The notes beneath the pieces are model-generated. The model saw only the letters and a list, made by a program, of their open reading frames with translations, had not been told where the DNA came from and did no database searches. DNA of 64,000 nt from NCBI GenBank assembly GCA_025504975.1, contig JANUWI010000020.1:558001-622000 (forward strand), read 5' to 3'. Of the stretch, positions 43,876 through 55,273 are shown in pieces (within the stretch, counting starts at the first letter, position 1; every line of letters starts with the position of its first letter). This DNA comes from Plenodomus lindquistii. Its lineage: Eukaryota > Ascomycota > Dothideomycetes > Pleosporales > Leptosphaeriaceae. The position numbers and the translations under genes are program-made.

Positions 43876-45743
43876 AGATACCCGACAGTTTCGAGGAAGA
43901 TGGCATGTTACCAGACAGACACGGGCGGAGCGATCCTAAGGGCAGGAAAAACAAGCAGATGGGAAATGGGGGAGCCGGCCCTGCGCCACCAGTTCCATCA
44001 CCAACCACCCCAAAGGAGCCATCTCGCGGGAAAATCCCTAACGCTCCCCAACATTGTCGCCGCGCGAGGCAGATGACCCGCCACTGCCGTTGGTCCCAGA
44101 AGGGACACTGCCCGATTTTGATGGGGACCGCGAAATTCCCGACAACGCCGACGAAAAGGAAGCCATAGAAGCCCAGCTGCTCGAGTAGTAAGTATATTGT
44201 ACTGTTGCAGAGTTCGTGGCTAACAACACTCAGCACGACAAACCTCCTCAACGAGAGCAACGCAGGGCTGGCCGCCGCACTGGTTGACGAAGAATACTGG
44301 CGGGTGGCCGCGGACACGTTCAACGTGCCGCTCAAACGACTCTTTGAACAATCTACGAATCCACAGCGATATATTTCGAGACCAACTAAGTTCAATACAA
44401 CCCAAACTTTGGCACCGTGGCGCACCGGATGGTTGACGTCGAAGAAGCCTACAAAACAGCATTCCGCGGAGTTCGCGATTCCGTGCTTGGCGATAAGGTG
44501 GGCCTGAGCAAGATGGTCCAAAATAAGCTCATATTATTCTGCCGTATGCTCGTACGGGAAGGCTGAGGGCAAGAAGATACAGCCAAACCAGCGACCATCT
44601 TTGGATCTAGGTAGTACAAGGCACCACGAGTGGGCGCTACATATCAAACCAAGACTGCGAGATTTTGTCAACACTACTACCAACTGCCAAACGGTAAAGG
44701 CGCTGCCCGAGCGCCTGAGGCCCGAGACGATCGTCCTCTTCTAGTAAGGTGCAAATCCTAACAAGAACCACAGCGGCGATAAGACCAGACTTTACAACAC
44801 TATCTTGAGACGAGACAGGTGGGAGATGCGCCCGTCGACTGGCTGTTATGATCTTAACCGCGAAAGAGGCTCACACGGGAACAACATGGACTGCACTACC
44901 TGAGGTATTGACAGCCAGACCGCCACACAAAGCGCGTGTGGGAAGTTCCCCGATCCACGAAGTCACACCCTAGTCCCATTTCTTCGCGACTCTCCATCTG
45001 AAATAATGACGGCTCTAGGCGAATACTGCGCATAAGGAACCCATTACGAAGAAGCCCTGAGATAGGGTCACAACGAACAATAATCGCATCGACGACTATC
45101 AATCCCATCAAGCCACTCAGAAAGCCTGTGGTCACTCTGGGATACAGTGAAGAAGTATAACGTGAACTTTGTTTGGGAGGGGCTGTACGCTGGGCGGGTC
45201 GTCGTCGACGAGATCCACTCGGCGGGAAGCGCGGACACCATCACATACACCCAGGTCATCTAACCCTTTCGCTATCTCGCTGAGCCTGAGAATCCTCCAT
45301 CATTGACGGCTACCACGGGCTCTGTCTGGGCGAACAGAGTAACGACTATGATCACCTCCGCGGTCAAAGCCCCTGTGCGAAATAACGATAACTGGCAAGC
45401 AATGAAAGAACCCGCGGTACAGCAGCCTCAGACCATCAACCTCCACAGCGCTATAGGCGCGTAGAAAGCTTTCCTGGCCGTAAGAAAGTCAAATCCCGAT
45501 GGGAAAAAGAGGAAAGGCTTTGCACACAAAGCATTCACAGGAAAGCTTGACGCGAACGCGATTATGTCGGACATGGTGACCATGTTTCCCTAGCTTATCG
45601 CTATATATTTTACCAGCCAAGGATACGACACCGACAACCGAACCGGGAAGAAATTAAACATCCTTGATTACAAACTGGTACTATACATGACCCTCAATCA
45701 AGTACTGTGTGAAGCGAACAACTTGGATAAAGTGTTTAAGTGA
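43876..45743 (+). pseudogene. Decayed multi-exon gene, probably SNF2-family helicase-like
   Basis: The start is proline-rich and acidic (GGAGPAPPVPSPTTPKEPS, VPEGTLPDFDGDREIPDN, EKEAIEAQLLE). A canonical 46-base intron (44188-44233, GTAAGT, CTAAC branch, CAG) joins it in phase to YTTNLLNESNAGLAAALVDE and FNVPLKRLFEQSTNPQRYI. Later frames give EEAYKTAFRGVRDSVLGDKV, RPKLRDFVN-like text and LPERLRPETIVLF. From about 45110 one frame reads VWEGLYAGRVVVDEIHSAGS and then SLTATTGSVWANRV. I read these as helicase motif II (DEIH) and motif III (LTAT) of a SNF2-type ATPase. It then carries TAG codons and ends NQVLCEANNLDKVFK with TGA at 45741-45743. Motif I was not found, so the family call rests on two motifs. 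Several frameshifts and stops make it non-functional. Confidence 0.45.
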
Positions 45744-45780
45744 TGACTAGCGAAGTAGCACAACGGCTTGTGAGGTGAGC

Positions 45781-45916
45781 GTTGCAGCGTACTGTGGGGA
45801 GAGTACGTTACTTGTTACTTGCTCTTGTGCTATATAAAAGATTGTACTGTTCTGAGAGTACGTTGCTTCACCTGTATCATGTGAACAAACGTACTGTTAC
45901 AACAGTACGCTGCAAC
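45781..45916. mobile_element. 136-bp inverted-repeat element
   Basis: GTTGCAGCGTACTGT (45781-45795) and its exact complement ACAGTACGCTGCAAC (45902-45916) bound the element. Further inside, AGAGTACGTT and AACGTACT can extend the stem imperfectly. No coding capacity. No clear target duplication was seen. It lies 37 bases after the SNF2-like relic. Confidence 0.55.
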
Positions 45917-46382
45917 ACGAATCTACTGCGACGTGGGAGCAGCATTTGTTTCGTTGAGAGCACCATGGCTGGCCACTATAATGTGGCAGTCTACACATAG
46001 TATGCACATAGATGGAGTATATGCAAATACCCGAGTGAGGCTTGTACGCCGAGCCTTGCTACATGTCTAAGTATTAATTTGAGGTGTGAAATGCTTGTAA
46101 AGGATGGAATTTGAATGGCACACACACGAATGAAAAAAGTACTTGCTGTAAGGCCAGTCGCATGGTCTGCATGCCGCCTAGCTGGATATAAAATGCGTGT
46201 GCAGTGCGTTGAGGGCATTAGCGCCCTACGCGAAACATTGAACGGCCGTAGCACGCATGCGCAAATTTGGCCGAACATGCGATGCTACTAATATTCCCGT
46301 GTAGACCTTGCTCTGCATTTAAGCACCTATGGAAGGATTAAGTCTCACGCGTGATTTTTTTTTTCCTGATACTCCCTCTGGA
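45917..46382. other. No gene seen
   Basis: Short spacer between the inverted-repeat element and the decayed copia copy. A run of 11 T lies near 46355-46365. Confidence 0.55.
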
Positions 46383-47615
46383 ATAGTATAGGAAACGCCT
46401 CTACTGTCGAAAGCGCACTGTCCAAAAACTAGGGCAGACCTTAACATTAACGCAGCAACAACATCTAAAAACGGTATGCTAAGAGATCATTAGAGATCTT
46501 CTCTTTAGAAGCTAGGTGTCCCGCATGTGGACAAAGGCACAGTCTTACAGATTGCCACTACCTTAACAAGAAGAAAGCACCTAAATAGTGGAATCCAAAC
46601 GAGACAATTAACGAGCTCGTCACCTTTAGGTAACAAAATAATCCAGATTTCAAGGGCTAATCCGCTCACAGAGCCGACCCCGTATCAGAACTCCGGCTCT
46701 CAAGCAGTCCCATACACCAAGCCTGGAGGTTAGGTAACTACATAGTCAGAGAATCTCCTCAGTTAAAGCGAGCTTAAGTGCCGTCAAAGGCACTTCGGAC
46801 AATCAAATGTCCAGATTAAGGGCTACAGCTCTGTCCCACTATTCCTTAAGCACGATCGACAAACGACGGCAAGAACACTCCACGACGTAGCCATTTGCCC
46901 CAAATTCCTTTGCAATCTTGTCTCCTTTCGATTGCTCCGCCAACAAGGAATATAGTAGAACACCAAAACAGGCCCACGCCGCGACGAATGTCAGATCACA
47001 CAATCATTAGAAGCCCGCAGAAGCTGTAGAGAACATGGGTGATTGGACACTACACCCTAACGCCCACGGCTTACCACACCCACCAAGCGGTGTCTAGAAC
47101 TCCGAGACAAGCTCAGAAAGCCCCAGCCCTTCTGTCGCACAAGAGGCTTGGCCATCTTAGCCCAGCGGCCATGGAGTACCTCTCATCCAGCAAGTTGAGA
47201 GGGTGCGAATCAAACAGCTGAGCACAGTGGAATGCAATCCTGTGAACGAGCCAAAACCTGACGTCAAATTAGACAGGCTCAGCGAAATACAGATTACGAA
47301 GGTCCATGCGAGAGATTAACCATCGACGTTTATTTATACGAACACCAAAGCATCACTAAAGAGAAGAGCTAAATGCTCATCACCAACAGATAACTTAGGA
47401 ATGCAATATGATTATTACTTCCCTAACAACTAGACAGCAAAACCCATCATCAGGACACTTTCAAACTTTAGCCTCTTTTTTGAGAACCATTTCAACATTA
47501 GTATTAAGATTATTAAAGCAGACAACAAGACGACAACAGTCAAGCCAGAGGTACAGCGCTACCTTTCATCACAAAGTATTGTCATTAAGCCTTCAGCCCT
47601 AGATACACAAGCTCC
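46383..47615 (+). mobile_element. Decayed internal fragment of the same copia family
   Basis: The sequence aligns with 31083-32456 of the full copia element, from the end of gag (GCCTCTACTGTCGAAA...) through protease and the integrase finger to the integrase core (AGAGGTACAGCGCTACCTTT). It has no LTR and no RT. Differences are mostly transitions, and many CAG codons are TAG. It keeps GTCCAG where the other copy has GTCTAG, a single copy of the 19-bp segment that is duplicated there, and GCAGACAAC where the other copy has GCAGTCAAC. Confidence 0.85.
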
Positions 47616-50437
47616 AGCGGTGCCGCGTTAACCCCCGACTGTACCTAACGGATTCAATTCTGGCCCTCTAACCCGCTATGGTACTGAAAGCAACGAGAAC
47701 AAGCTCCAAGTAAGTGTTCTCTCGTACTTGTCTGTATCAGTTGCTAAATCTTTGTCCTAAAGTGCTACAAACCTTCTCAATGTCAGCCCTCGCTGCTGGC
47801 CCGAACCGCGCTTATGAGGCGGTGCCTTCTGATTATGATGAGGGGAATTAGTTGCTGGTTCACTGTGCATGGGACCTCTTTAGACAGCAGAGTAGTGGCG
47901 TTGATCAAAATAATAGTAGACAAACTGTTCCAAACTCATGTTCTTGTTAGCAGTTGGCCTATCTCAACATCTGTCACCAGATCATTGTGAGATCGTTGGA
48001 CGCTGGCCTGACTTAACGACTAAGCCCTGACACTATACATCACAATCTCAATTTCAGTAACCTTTCTCTTTAACGTTACGATTCAGACTCCTTTTCCACT
48101 TTGCTGTGATATTCCTCGCTGGTCACTTTCCCACAGGCGTGTGGAGCGGCATCTCCGCCACCATGGAACTAGGGTAAGGCTCAGCCGCTCAATAAAGACA
48201 ATCTTCTTCCCTTGCCCTTACTCAATTCAATCGGTTTTTTACTAAATAGAGACGTCACAAATACTTTTCTCCCGATAACAATTTCCGAAAAGCGAGAGGC
48301 ATCTTCTTTTGGCCGCCTAGACTCATTCTTTCCGTACCGCGCGGATAGGGGTGGGCTGATACAGTAGTGTAAGCGTGACCTCTATAAAACAGTGATAATA
48401 CTGTGCGTCTACTACAACAAGCTTTCAGTACAGCCAATATAGCGTGTTGTAGGTGTTGTATTTTATAGCTTGTTATAGTACTCACTTAGTAATAGTGGAC
48501 TTTGCAGCATTGTGGCTTCACTGCGTGAGCAGCATATTGAAGTTGAAAACGTGTTGGACATGTGACGAGGTAGGGGTGGCTAAGGGGTGGCTAAGATGAA
48601 AGGCTTGGCAGAGCTCGGACAACGCCTTACAGGGTGAATGTTCACCTAGGGGTGTTGCAACTAGTGTAGAGAGGTGCAGCGCGCCTGTAATACTATATGG
48701 CCCTTGCATCACATGGCATTAGATTGAGAGGCAGAGGTAGAGGTAGAGGGGGCGTTGCTCGTGGAGCAGGTACGCTCCTTCCATCCAATCTTCAACACGC
48801 TGTTACATGTCCAACACGCTTTTAACTTCAGACCGCTGCTAACACAATGCTAACACGTCCTAAAACATGTTAATATAAACACACAGGTACGGGCGTATCG
48901 ATCTTGTTAGTATTTTACATATGAACATGATAGCCTCACTGTGCCTGCACGGTATCAGCCGACCCCTATAGGGCGCTATGGTATATACAGGCATGAGGCG
49001 CGACATCTCCAAGGTCATGGAAGCCCAAATCGTCGAACTGAAGCGCGCAGATACATCACACCTGCAAACCGCGTGCCCCCAGAGAATTCAAGCCGCGCGA
49101 ACCGTCAATATCTATTCAATTGCGTTGTGATCCTGAGATGTATTAAACTGCCAGCGGGTGGGATAAGAGGCAGGCTGCCAAAGCGTCGCCCTGCAGCCTT
49201 TTGACAACGCGCACATGATACCTGCAAATTCTGCCGTCCCAATCCTTCAATGACTGCCGATCATCAACTCCTGCTGGCACTGACGCCTGTGCCGCCTAAC
49301 TAACGTGTGTGTGGTGCAAATTCGGGTAGTTGCTCGCGATGAATTGAGGTAAGGAGCGGAGCGAACGTGAGAGCGAGCAAAGAGGCCGAGCAACGTTTCC
49401 GAGACGGCCATGGTAAATTCAGCAGGCTTGCGCGCGCGACGCAAGCCACGCGTCGCAGTTGTGTTGTCACGATTGCGACTGTTGCGTGGGGGAGGAGGTG
49501 TGCAGATGCAGAGGTGGGGTTAACATACCACTAACTTAGGTAGTTAACGTTAACTTGGATACCTACAGCGAACAAGCCTCACGTCTGAATTTATCTCTTG
49601 TGATTGTTTCACACCACACACTACACAATAGACCGCGAGAACGCCACACACGCAGTGTCTGACCAGTCTACCACAGTGGCAGCGGTGACGGCAATGACTC
49701 GCCTGACATGCAAATAGCAAAAGTCCCACTCATTCTGGAATAATGCCAAAAAGACTGCGCACCCGGCCGATCCAGTGTGTTGATGTGTTGCCTAGTCTCA
49801 AAAAAAAATACAGGCAGAGGAAAGAGATTTTTTGATAAGTACTCGAGTCAACGAAAAAAATCCAGAACCGAAAATCTGCCAAAAATCAATCCTTGAGAAC
49901 ACTACGTGGTAACATGAGCTCATCCACGCAAGCCGTAATGAAACAGCAGCCGGTCCCCCATAAAGAGAAGCGTAGTGTGTTCTCATGTTACAGAAGGTCA
50001 GGGGGAAAGCGAGACTGGCCAGACAAAATACCGGGTATCACCAAGACTTGGAAGCTTGCAAGCTCAAATGTTTGCAAAGAAAAGGGGCAGCCAAGCTGGA
50101 GAAACGGGCTACCGGTGTCGGAGCAAAAAGACGGAAGTATTCGACGGGAGAGGCAGTTATCGAACTCCACATAGATTGGAGCGGCCCGTCTGTTCCAAAT
50201 TTGGGGAGACTATGATATCCGGTGCCGTCATGTACTGGAAGGTGGAGATCTTTAGAGAAATAGCCATTAGGAGAACAAAGATGATCGGTACTGTTCGCCT
50301 TGAAATGAGGGTAAAGTGTGAGGTTTCAAAGGTCCTTCTGCAGACTTTGCGACGTGTTGAAGTGCTACATGTATTAGTATCGTAGTCTCTCTGGCTTGGA
50401 CATGACTTACTGCAGACTCGTCAAGCTCTGGTCGCGG
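47616..50437. other. 2.8-kb stretch with no supported gene
   Basis: A plus reading near 47640-47710 (VPNGFNSGPLTRYGTESNE) followed by GTAAGTGTTC could be an isolated exon, but I could not join it to anything. At 48722-48775 a plus frame encodes LRGRGRGRGGVARGAG, an RGG-rich peptide. Overlapping frames at 49893-50385 have no motif. Confidence 0.45.
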
Positions 50438-51251
50438 TCAATAACCGAACTTGACCTTGTAGCAGGGCGTGCCGAGACTAACGTGATCATGGTAATCGCA
50501 GCTACTCTTGCGTCTTAGGAATTCGCGAGTACTTTGTTTTTTGAGTCCCTCGTTGAGGTGGTTACCGACGTCGGCCAACGCGTCTACAAGAAAGTCCGTA
50601 GGGAGGTTGCGGTTGCGAATATCGTTGAAACTCTTCCTGGACTTCGTGTTCAGAAAGATATCGACGCACATCCTTCTATGAACAGACGTAGTTAGACTCG
50701 AGGAATAGATGGTTCTGGCCAGGCCCCCAGGCACGAAATCGTGTTCGGTCATGAGCCCAATCATCGCGCTGATTATGGCGTCTTTGAAGTCGGCGGCGAG
50801 GAGGAAGTCTCCACCGATGTAGCAGCTGTAGAGAATCGTCACGAATTTACTACGGTCCTCTCGCTCTGAAGTCTCATCGTCCGCTCGGATTGAACAAATG
50901 TGCCCAGTGTAGACCCAGTTCGCGAAAACATGAAACGTGCCAGCACCTATCGCCGGCAGTTTGATGGTTCGCTCCGCAGCTTCTTTCCATTCATGTGTCA
51001 GAGCGTTCTTGAAGAAATTCGAGTAGGAAATGAGTAGTTTCTCGTGGATTTCGAACTTGTATTCCATTGGTCCGACTAGAACAAGTACTGTCTCTGAATA
51101 AAAGCTGCTAGTAGTGAGTACATTCCCGCGAGATCAAAGGGTAGTATTACAAATATCCCGTATTGAAAGCATACCGAGGTTTCTTCTGATCGCCGTCATA
51201 GGCGTCAACGTCATCGCAGGAACGCTTCTTTGATGTGTCGCTTGAGCTCAT
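50438..51251 (-). CDS. BTB/POZ-domain protein
   Basis: The main exon (from about 51093 to the stop at 50438) reads TVLVLVGPMEYKFEIHEKLL, ISYSNFFKNALTHEWKEAAE and LPAIGAGTFHVFANWVYTG, the standard fungal BTB/POZ fold, followed by a longer helical C-terminal part (FKDAIISAMIGLMTEHDFV). BTB proteins dimerise and often act as adaptors, for example for Cullin-3 ligases. A likely first exon (51251-51175) starts MSSSDTSKKRSCDDVDAYDG and ends at a GTATGC donor, with acceptor TTCAG at 51094. However, the exons join one base out of phase (77 + 656 bases). Either another splice site is used, translation starts at ATG 51065-51067, or one base was lost and the gene is broken. The rest of the frame is intact. 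Confidence 0.7.
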
Positions 51252-51587
51252 GGCTGTTATTGGTGGTTGTCACACGTGTAGTTTGGCGGTTGTTGTGAAT
51301 TATCAAAACTGGGTTCGTGACAAAATTGGATAAGATCGGCAATGTGGGAAGGTCTCAGGCTCGGCAGCCGCTAGCACGAGGTGACTGTCAGGTGAGAGCA
51401 ATGGTGCACCACGTGACTAGAAGTCGCCCGAAGCTCTGCAGATCGACGATGAGGTTTGGTCGGATGTCAGCTTCCTCAGCACCCAGCACCTCGCCGTTTT
51501 ATCAGGACGACTGCGTTTCCAAGTCTTAGTAGAGAGGGTGCAGGATAGAGACGCCCTACCCCACTACTAAGGGTCTCTCACTCCAAA
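51252..51587. other. Upstream region of the BTB gene; no gene seen
   Basis: Intergenic region between divergent units. No terminal repeat of the gag relic at 51588 was recognised here. Confidence 0.45.
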
Positions 51588-52372
51588 ATGAACGATACCA
51601 TTAATCTCAGGATTGCCCTCCTCACCGGCAAGGACAACTAGCCCAGTTGGCTCATCGAAGTACGCGCTTTGCTCCGCCCATGCGATCTATGGACATGCAC
51701 TTAGGCCGAGTCTGTCCACGACGCCGCCGTCGCCTCTTCTACAACCACTCTGCCTCGGCCAAGCCAGCCGTTGCCTGTCCGGCTGTAGAGCTAATCACCC
51801 TCACCCTCACCCTCGCCGCACACGTCAAAGTAAAGCTCTTCGACGACAATTTCAATGACGGCTTCAATTTCATGGCTGATCTAAGTGCCTCGTACGAGCC
51901 CTCTACTGACGCCGAGTTCTTCATGCTCATGCGCGAGCTACTTGGTACAAGGTTTGATGACTTTCACACCGTCAACGCCTACGTTGATCACCTCGGCGAC
52001 AGCAACAGCAAGATCATCAGTACAGAGGTTGAGCTGACGCTTGAGCGGCGCGCGCTCCTCACCCTCACCATGACCCTCCTTCCCCAATACGACGCGTTGG
52101 TTCAAGTCTGGATTACTCAGTCTGAGCCACTCACTTTCGACGCCGCTTGTGCTGCCATCAACGAGCACAAGCGTCGCTACAATGACGCCGACGAGCTCCG
52201 TACTTCCATGGCTGCGACTACTATCGCTGACACTATCTGCACCAAGTGCCCAAACGCTAAGAAACCTCATACAACGGGAAGAGTCATCCAGAGAGGCGTC
52301 CCGTGTGCGCTGTCCGCCACGACGACGAGGCTTCCATCGCTCATCATGGTGAGACGTACAACGCCAATGTGA
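51588..52372 (+). mobile_element. Copia-type gag relic
   Basis: It starts at ATG 51588 with MNDTINLRIALLTGKDN, then TAG, then PSWLIEVRALLRPCDLWTCT and another TAG: the W-containing start of a UBN2-type gag. A frame change leads to ELITLTLTLAAHVKVKLFDD, DAEFFMLMRELLGTRFDDFH, VNAYVDHLGDSNSKIIS and LERRALLTLTMTLLPQYDAL, typical capsid-region text. It ends in a degenerate basic region at 52372. No protease, integrase or RT follows. It is a different gag from that of the copia at 30.2 kb. Confidence 0.6.
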
Positions 52373-54901
52373 CGAGTGATAGCGCTGCTGCTATGCGGCA
52401 GCGTACCAGCGCCTTCCAATTCTGATTGAGTTGGCTGGCGGCTAGTTGTTGTCGTATGAGATTTTACGGCCCCTATCACAACGACGACTACTACCATCAC
52501 CTTGACCATCGCCTCCTCCGCTGCGTCCGCGACTTACTGCGGCTACACTACTTTGGCGACTTACAACACTAATTTTCTGCGACGGCAGCTACCTTCGCGA
52601 CTTACTACGGCCACAATAACGACTCACGATTGACAGCAAGATAACCACTGCTGTGTGTAGCTATACTACTCTGAGGGGATGACAGTGAAGGATGCATGGA
52701 TGTCTTTGGCGCGGCTATCGTTGTGGGTGTGTGGAAGACTGTAGAGCCCTCCCATGCTTAGACACCGGTTCGGCTGCTATATAGTTCCTACGCTCCTCCG
52801 TAGCCTCACAATACACGGCCTTTCTTAGACCTTCACCCTCGCACAAAAATGCTTTCACTCTCTTTTTCTTTCTATCACCAACAGCCGAATATCTTGCAGT
52901 CTCTACATCCTACCAAGGAAACTTTCAGCAGGAAGCGCGAACGCCTCACTTTCCTCCACAGCCGTGCTTTTGGTGTAGATAATCTGGGGTATGCGTCTCA
53001 CGCGTTATATCCAGGATCTTACAGTCTAAAGTCTGGCCTACCCCGTCATCGTTCTCCTCACACCATTCCATTAGCACGCTCTTGGTGCTCCCTTCACCTT
53101 TAGTTTGACCTTCTGCTACACCTCTCCGCTCGCGCTCGCATGTATTTTCACAGGCTTTGGGATTGAAAATGGCGCCCTCCGACCCCCTTATCCCCTCAGC
53201 GCGTTCACCGCGCTTACTCGCCCATCCAATCTGCATTTCCACCCCTGCGTTCGCGAGGCACATATTCTTCTCCTTCGAGTTGGAAGACTAGGCACACCAT
53301 GCAGCCAGGCAGAATGATACATCTATTGCACATTTCTAGAAACATAGCTACTGGATCTACGTCGCTGCATACCTCATTCCTTAAACTCAAGTTCCCGTTC
53401 CAAGCGGAGGAGAGGTGCGCATGCTCCACCTGTTCAAAGTCCTTCGCCTAGTAAGAACGGCAGCTGTACCTTTCCAGAAATGCTTAAAGGCTCGGTAACA
53501 TCTGTCCCTGCCAGGGGGATTTGTGCTACATGGCCTGTGAAGCGTGGCGTCTAAGCATTAATCTGGTGTGTGTCGTGAACCTCATATCAGAACGAGGCTT
53601 TGATTCGCGATTTACGGCGATTTGCGACACTAACTCTGATGAACGCGGTTTGACTCGAACTATCACAATATAAGGAGGAGCAGAATACGGCTTTGGGATG
53701 TATAGGATCCGGCTACATGGAAGAGCAGGACGATGAATATGAGAAGAGATAGGCTCTATCAATGAGGTGCCCGGTTATCTGTATATGGGCAGGCGTACAC
53801 AAAGGAGTGAACCGTGATAGCACACAAACTAGAACATATTGTTTGTACGTAGGACGGAACGTCCCAGATGGAAACAACACTACAGAGTAGAGATCTGCGA
53901 TCTGTGTAGCCCTCGAGCGAACAGTGGGTCGTGAACAACTATGGTTCACGGATGGGGCAAATCCCACAGAATATGTGACATAACGTGGGATCAATGAAAT
54001 CGCATGTTCTACACTACACGATGCAACATAACGTGCTCCGTAACACTCCTTTACGCCATCTGCCCCCAGGATGCAGGAGCAGATCGACTGGCATATCGCA
54101 TATACTGATAGCTCTATCCCCCAAATGCCCTCTGACAATACTGTGATCTACCCATACTACCACAAAGTTTTCGATTAATGAGCTATACAGCTCACGTAAA
54201 CATAAAGTAGGAGTTAACACATGACCATTACGCCAAATTACGCAACACGCAAGGAAGAAGATCTAGGTCGCGAGAACTGCAATTTATGCTATACATGGTA
54301 GTGCCAGTATGGCTTGGGATGCGTATGGGACTTGCATTATATGCACTCAAATACTACCGCATAAAATTTTGCTACCGTCAACTATCTGCACCACCATGAT
54401 GCCAGCGCATTCATTCATTGGCGCCAGCTCCCCTACCCCTCAGCCGTCCAACGACTCTGTCCACGAAGCAAAAACTCACAAGTGCTCTCTCTGCAGTCCC
54501 TGTAGCCATCCAATCTCCATACTAAACATAATCAGCACGCTTAGACTGACTTTCCTCGACCTGTCCCCTACCCCCTTGTACCGCATCGTTTGACTTGCAT
54601 GCCTCTCCACAATCCTTCTCGCAACTTGCACTGCCTTATTCAACCACCACGGCGCACCCTTCCCACTACTCTGATACGATCATGTCAGCTCCCTCCCAGG
54701 AAGCTCAACTTTGTTAGTAAGCGCATGGTGAATTGACTGGTGTGCGCGCAGATCCCTGTGCTCAGTAAAAAGCATACTGCTCAGTTCCTTTTTTGGCGTA
54801 AAATAATGGACGTCATACCCCGTCTTGTTGTATTATAGTCGTGTCGCTATTTTAAGTCCCAAAAGACATGCCAGAACTTGTACCAGTGTGCATGCACTCG
54901 T
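52373..54901. other. 2.5-kb stretch with no supported gene
   Basis: ACTAC/ACTTAC-rich low-complexity sequence follows the gag relic to about 52640. Further on there are only short unconserved frames on both strands (52849-53317 plus, 53526-54220 minus, 54309-54593 plus). Confidence 0.5.
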
Positions 54902-55273
54902 TCAAACTTCGCTTTTAGTGTCGGAACGCCATGTATCCCGTAACCTGGCATGTGCCTTGCCATTCTCGTATAGGTCTGAGTTTACAGGGCCTTCGCCGCG
55001 CGTCCAGCTGTGCAAGATGACAGGGGTCAGAGCAGCGGGGTAGCTGGAAGAGATGTGCATGTCGAAGACGAAGGGAATGTATTTGTAGGGTGTGCCGGCG
55101 GCGCCGATGATAGGGTTACGGAAGAGGTCGAGCCGCGCTCCCCGTGTTCGGATGTAGATGACACGATTTTGGCGGGATGAAGGAGGCAAGAGGGGGCGGT
55201 ATTTCTTTGCGAGGCCGCGGATCAGCGTAGAGGGAGCGGTAAAGGGGGACATGATGCAGTGGTGGAATGACAA
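54902..55273 (-). pseudogene. Ubiquitin-conjugating (UBC) domain relic, UBE2O-like, without catalytic Cys
   Basis: The minus frame reads RGLAKKYRPLLPPSS, IYIRTRGARLDLFRNPIIGA, GTPYKYIPFVFDMHI, SSYPAALTPVILHSWTRGEG and VNSDLYENGKAHARLRDTWR. This is the UBC fold as in UBE2O-type E2 enzymes: RxDLLRxxIIGxxGTPYxxGxFxFD, SxYP, the HSW...G...NPNLYExGKVCLSLLGTW segment. In functional E2s the catalytic Cys lies in GKVCLSLLGTW; here the same place is GKAHARLRDTW. The flap and C-terminal helices after DTW are missing, and the frame stops at 54902. It is a degraded fragment. Confidence 0.65.

Noticed and set aside
43757..44521. 254-codon open frame on the minus strand
   Set aside because: It overlaps plus-strand text confirmed by the paralogue alignment and by a canonical intron, and it shows no family motif.
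49893..50385. Overlapping plus-strand frames rich in Lys, Arg and Gly
   Set aside because: Three frames are open at once and none shows a motif; probably composition only. A weak inverted GAGAACACTACG pair nearby was too imperfect to call.
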